A stretch of 7,381 bases of DNA from Alphaproteobacteria bacterium. GTDB taxonomy: Bacteria > Pseudomonadota > Alphaproteobacteria > UBA8366 > GCA-2717185. The translations under genes were made by a program, and so were the position numbers. The notes beneath the pieces were generated by a model, which ran no database searches, was not told where the DNA came from, and worked only from the letters and a program-made list of their open reading frames with translations. Numbering within the stretch: the first letter of the stretch is position 1; each line of letters opens with the position of its first letter. This document shows positions 5,477 through 7,381 of the stretch, in pieces. The stretch spans positions 1-7,381 of the forward strand of contig JAESSL010000143.1 in assembly GCA_016764135.1 (NCBI GenBank), given 5' to 3'.

Positions 5477-6490
5477 TTACAGTTGGTAAACGCGGGCGGC
5501 GGTGTCGTGAAAAAGAAACGCGCGCTCTGTGGCTGAATATCCGGTGGTCATGCGCTTGAAGCTGTTCCACAGGACGTTGTAGCTGCAACTGACTTTGTCG
5601 ACGGGAAAGTTGGATTCGAACTTGCAGCGCTCCGGTCCAAAGCTCTCAATAGCAGTTTCGTAATAGCGTTCGGTCGCCTCGATGAGCGCCTGGCTCGTTG
5701 GCGGCGCCGGGTTTTCATGCCAGCCGAACCCGGCGTATTCCATATTGATGCCGCCGAGTTTCATGACAATATTGGGACACGACGCCAAATCGGCGATGCT
5801 CTGTTTCCATTCCGTAAAAATTTCATCGCGTTTGCCCGCGTAGGGCCCAACCCCCGCGACGCCGCCCAGATGGTTCAGCACGAGCGTCGTGTCCGGAAAG
5901 GCGCGCGCGAGGTCGACAAAATCGGCAAGTTGCGGATGGCGACAGACGCCCTCAAATATAAGCCCGAGACCCCCCAGTTCCGCAAAGCCTTCGCGAAATT
6001 TTGAATCCCGATACAGGCCGGGGCCCGATACGTTGCGGCCCCAATTGATGCGTGGGTCCGGATCCCATGCGCCGGTGCGGCGAATGCCGCGAAAGCGTGC
6101 AGGCGCGGCGGCGATGAGCGCTTCCAGGACGCCCTTTACCTGTGACCCGAGCATGAGCTCCGCATGACCAATGATTCCCGCGGCGACTTTTGTAGCGCCA
6201 TACAGTCCGGACGCGCCCATGGCGGCGACGCCGTTGACGAATTCGACCTCGCCAACCGGCTTCATCTCTTCCGGGCCGTCAGCGCGGTACATGGACGCGC
6301 ATTCGATGAAAACCGAGGAGACGATATTGTGACCGGATTGTGCGTCCCGCTGGAACTCCTCGATAAAGTATCGTGGGTCGACGCGCTCTGTTTTGAAATC
6401 CCACAGGTGATGGTGGGTGTCGCAAATGGGCAAATCCGGCTCAAGCGTTTCTTCCTGAACCAAATTCAGCCAATCGTCATTCGTCGCCAT
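5477..6490 (-). CDS. Amidohydrolase family 2 protein (metal-dependent TIM-barrel hydrolase or decarboxylase)
   Basis: A complete 337-residue protein, a normal length for the family (Amidohydro_2, PF04909 type). Start ATG 6490 has AAGGGA about seven bases upstream. Metal-site features are D-T-H-H-H-L-W (His26 and His28 of the H-x-H pair), His207 in L-V-L-N-H-L-G-G, and Asp298 in F-E-S-N-F-P-V-D-K, the C-terminal catalytic and metal-binding position. Relatives include 2-pyrone-4,6-dicarboxylate lactonase, L-fuconolactonase-type lactonases and ACMSD-like decarboxylases. The early D-T-H-H-H-L-W-D block and the F-P-V-D ending favour a lactonase or amidohydrolase, but the substrate is unknown. It follows the FAH-family gene by 40 bases on the same strand, so the two are probably cotranscribed. 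It converges on the selenoprotein gene, with 12 bases between the stops. Confidence 0.92.
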   Translation of the reverse strand: MATNDDWLNLVQEETLEPDLPICDTHHHLWDFKTERVDPRYFIEEFQRDAQSGHNIVSSVFIECASMYRADGPEEMKPVGEVEFVNGVAAMGASGLYGATKVAAGIIGHAELMLGSQVKGVLEALIAAAPARFRGIRRTGAWDPDPRINWGRNVSGPGLYRDSKFREGFAELGGLGLIFEGVCRHPQLADFVDLARAFPDTTLVLNHLGGVAGVGPYAGKRDEIFTEWKQSIADLASCPNIVMKLGGINMEYAGFGWHENPAPPTSQALIEATERYYETAIESFGPERCKFESNFPVDKVSCSYNVLWNSFKRMTTGYSATERAFLFHDTAARVYQL

Positions 6491-6530
6491 GATGAATCCC
6501 TTCGCTCTCCGGTCTAATGACCCTGTTTTC

Positions 6531-7381
6531 TTACGCGTATTTGCCGGTCAATTGCGGCGTCGCCGGTCCGTCGGCGCCTTTGTCAGCGTGTTCCAGCCTT
6601 GTGTCGCGCGACCAGGTGCGTTTCAGGTCGTCCCGGATGTTGAAGCTCAGGCGACCCAGACCTTCCGTTTCAATTTCAACGTTGTCGCCATCCTGAAACG
6701 AGCTCAGGCCCCGGTGATTGGTGCCGGTCGCCAGAATGTCGCCGGGATGCAGGGTATGAATGGAGCTGGCCCATTCGATACAGCGCTTGATGTTATGCGC
6801 CATATCGTCCGTGTTGAAATTTTGTTTTACCTCGCCATTCACCCAGAGCTTGATTTGCAGGTTCTGCGGATTGGCGATTTCATCGGCCGTGACCAGATAA
6901 GGCCCAATGGGCGCGAAGGTTTCGCGGGACTTCATCTGGAAAAAAGTGTTGCCCGGCGGCAGAAGACCGCGCGCGGACCCGTCGATGAAATTCATATAGC
7001 CGAACACATAGTCCATGGCGTCGGCGGCGGAGACGTTATCGGCGGTTTTTCCGATGACGAGTGCGATTTCCGCCTCGCCTTCAAAGATCGTCGCGGGGAC
7101 GTCCGGCAGAACCATCGTGTCGCCGTCGCCAATGATCGCGCTGGCGGATTTGTGAAAGGCGTTGATGGGCGCCGGGGCGTCGCGCGTGCCGTCTTCCATA
7201 TAATTTACCGCCATGCAGTCGATGTTGCCCGGTTTGGGCAAGGGCGGTCGAATGCGAACGCTGGAAACCGGAACGCCGGTTCCCGATGCAGCGGCGTCTT
7301 CCAGACGGGCGCGGTAGTTGTCAAAACTTTCGATTAGCCCGCTGATGAGGTTGCCGGGGCCGGTATGGGGAATGTCCTGCA
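6531..7381 (-). CDS. Fumarylacetoacetate hydrolase (FAH) family protein, N-terminus outside window
   Basis: The minus-strand frame is open from TAA 6531-6533 to the right edge, giving 282 residues. The TTG at 7241 is not the start: the upstream sequence in the same frame continues the family match (D-I-P-H-T-G-P-G-N-L-I-S-G-L-I-E, then V-R-I-R-P-P-L-P-K-P-G-N-I-D-C). FAH features are A-V-N-Y after the linker, the metal-binding acidic residues in I-F-E-G-E-A-E-I-A-L-V-I-G-K, the Y-M-N-F-I-D-G-S-A-R-G block, R-E-T-F-A-P-I-G-P, and L-H-P-G-D-I-L-A-T-G-T-N. Family members use Mg2+ or Mn2+ to hydrolyse or isomerise C-C bonds of beta-diketo or oxo-acids, such as fumarylpyruvate, homoprotocatechuate intermediates and acylpyruvates. 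The substrate cannot be chosen here. A few dozen N-terminal residues are probably missing. It lies upstream of the amidohydrolase in the same orientation, suggesting a two-step hydrolytic module. Confidence 0.92.
   Translation of the reverse strand, partial: QDIPHTGPGNLISGLIESFDNYRARLEDAAASGTGVPVSSVRIRPPLPKPGNIDCMAVNYMEDGTRDAPAPINAFHKSASAIIGDGDTMVLPDVPATIFEGEAEIALVIGKTADNVSAADAMDYVFGYMNFIDGSARGLLPPGNTFFQMKSRETFAPIGPYLVTADEIANPQNLQIKLWVNGEVKQNFNTDDMAHNIKRCIEWASSIHTLHPGDILATGTNHRGLSSFQDGDNVEIETEGLGRLSFNIRDDLKRTWSRDTRLEHADKGADGPATPQLTGKYA

Noticed and set aside
6489..7337. Long plus-strand open frame of 282 residues opposite the FAH gene
   Set aside because: It is antisense to a clearly recognisable FAH-family protein, resembles no family I know, and looks like a frame shadow.

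Overview
The window looks like accessory or catabolic chromosome from a moderately GC-rich bacterium, most likely an uncultivated, possibly marine alphaproteobacterium. This is inferred from gene content and style: luciferase-like flavin oxidoreductases, a CaiB/BaiF CoA-transferase, an enoyl-CoA hydratase-like protein, an FAH-family protein, an amidohydrolase, and AGGAG-type ribosome binding sites. No rRNA, tRNA, CRISPR array or insertion sequence was seen.

Layout. 1-485 (-): N-terminal part of a luciferase-like monooxygenase (LLM) that runs off the left edge. 486-604: divergent promoter region with three TTTGAC repeats. 605-1651 (+): a second LLM from a different subfamily. 1661-2817 (-): class III CoA-transferase whose reading frame is broken by a one-base shortfall in a C6 run. 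2818-2929: divergent intergenic region with a 14-bp tandem repeat. 2930-3661 (+): crotonase-family protein with an unusual active site. 3721-4107 (+): stand-alone CheY-like receiver whose Shine-Dalgarno lies in an 8-bp inverted repeat. 4108-4189: leader with an inverted repeat around a 14-bp direct repeat. 4190-5464 (+): one selenoprotein gene that conventional gene calling would split in two, because the UGA at 4652-4654 reads as selenocysteine. 5477-6490 (-) and 6531-7381 (-): metal-dependent amidohydrolase and fumarylacetoacetate-hydrolase-family protein, in the order FAH then amidohydrolase within one transcription unit. The FAH gene is cut at its 5' end by the right edge.

The highlight is the selenoprotein. 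The two open stretches 4190-4654 and 4778-5464 are in the same frame, and the 123 bases between them are open. The joined 424-residue product resembles the selenoprotein B family of glycine/sarcosine/betaine/D-proline reductases (GrdB/PrdB-like), with a U-P-K-C redox motif at the UGA. A plausible SECIS hairpin follows the UGA directly, with an apical loop that starts with GU. No other Grd or Prd subunit is present here, so it may have a stand-alone role.

Taken together, the genes suggest oxidation of an organic substrate (LLMs), CoA activation and processing (CoA-transferase, crotonase), and ring or C-C bond hydrolysis (amidohydrolase, FAH). The actual substrate cannot be read from the sequence, and one shared pathway is inference. 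The alternating strands argue for several small transcription units rather than a single operon.
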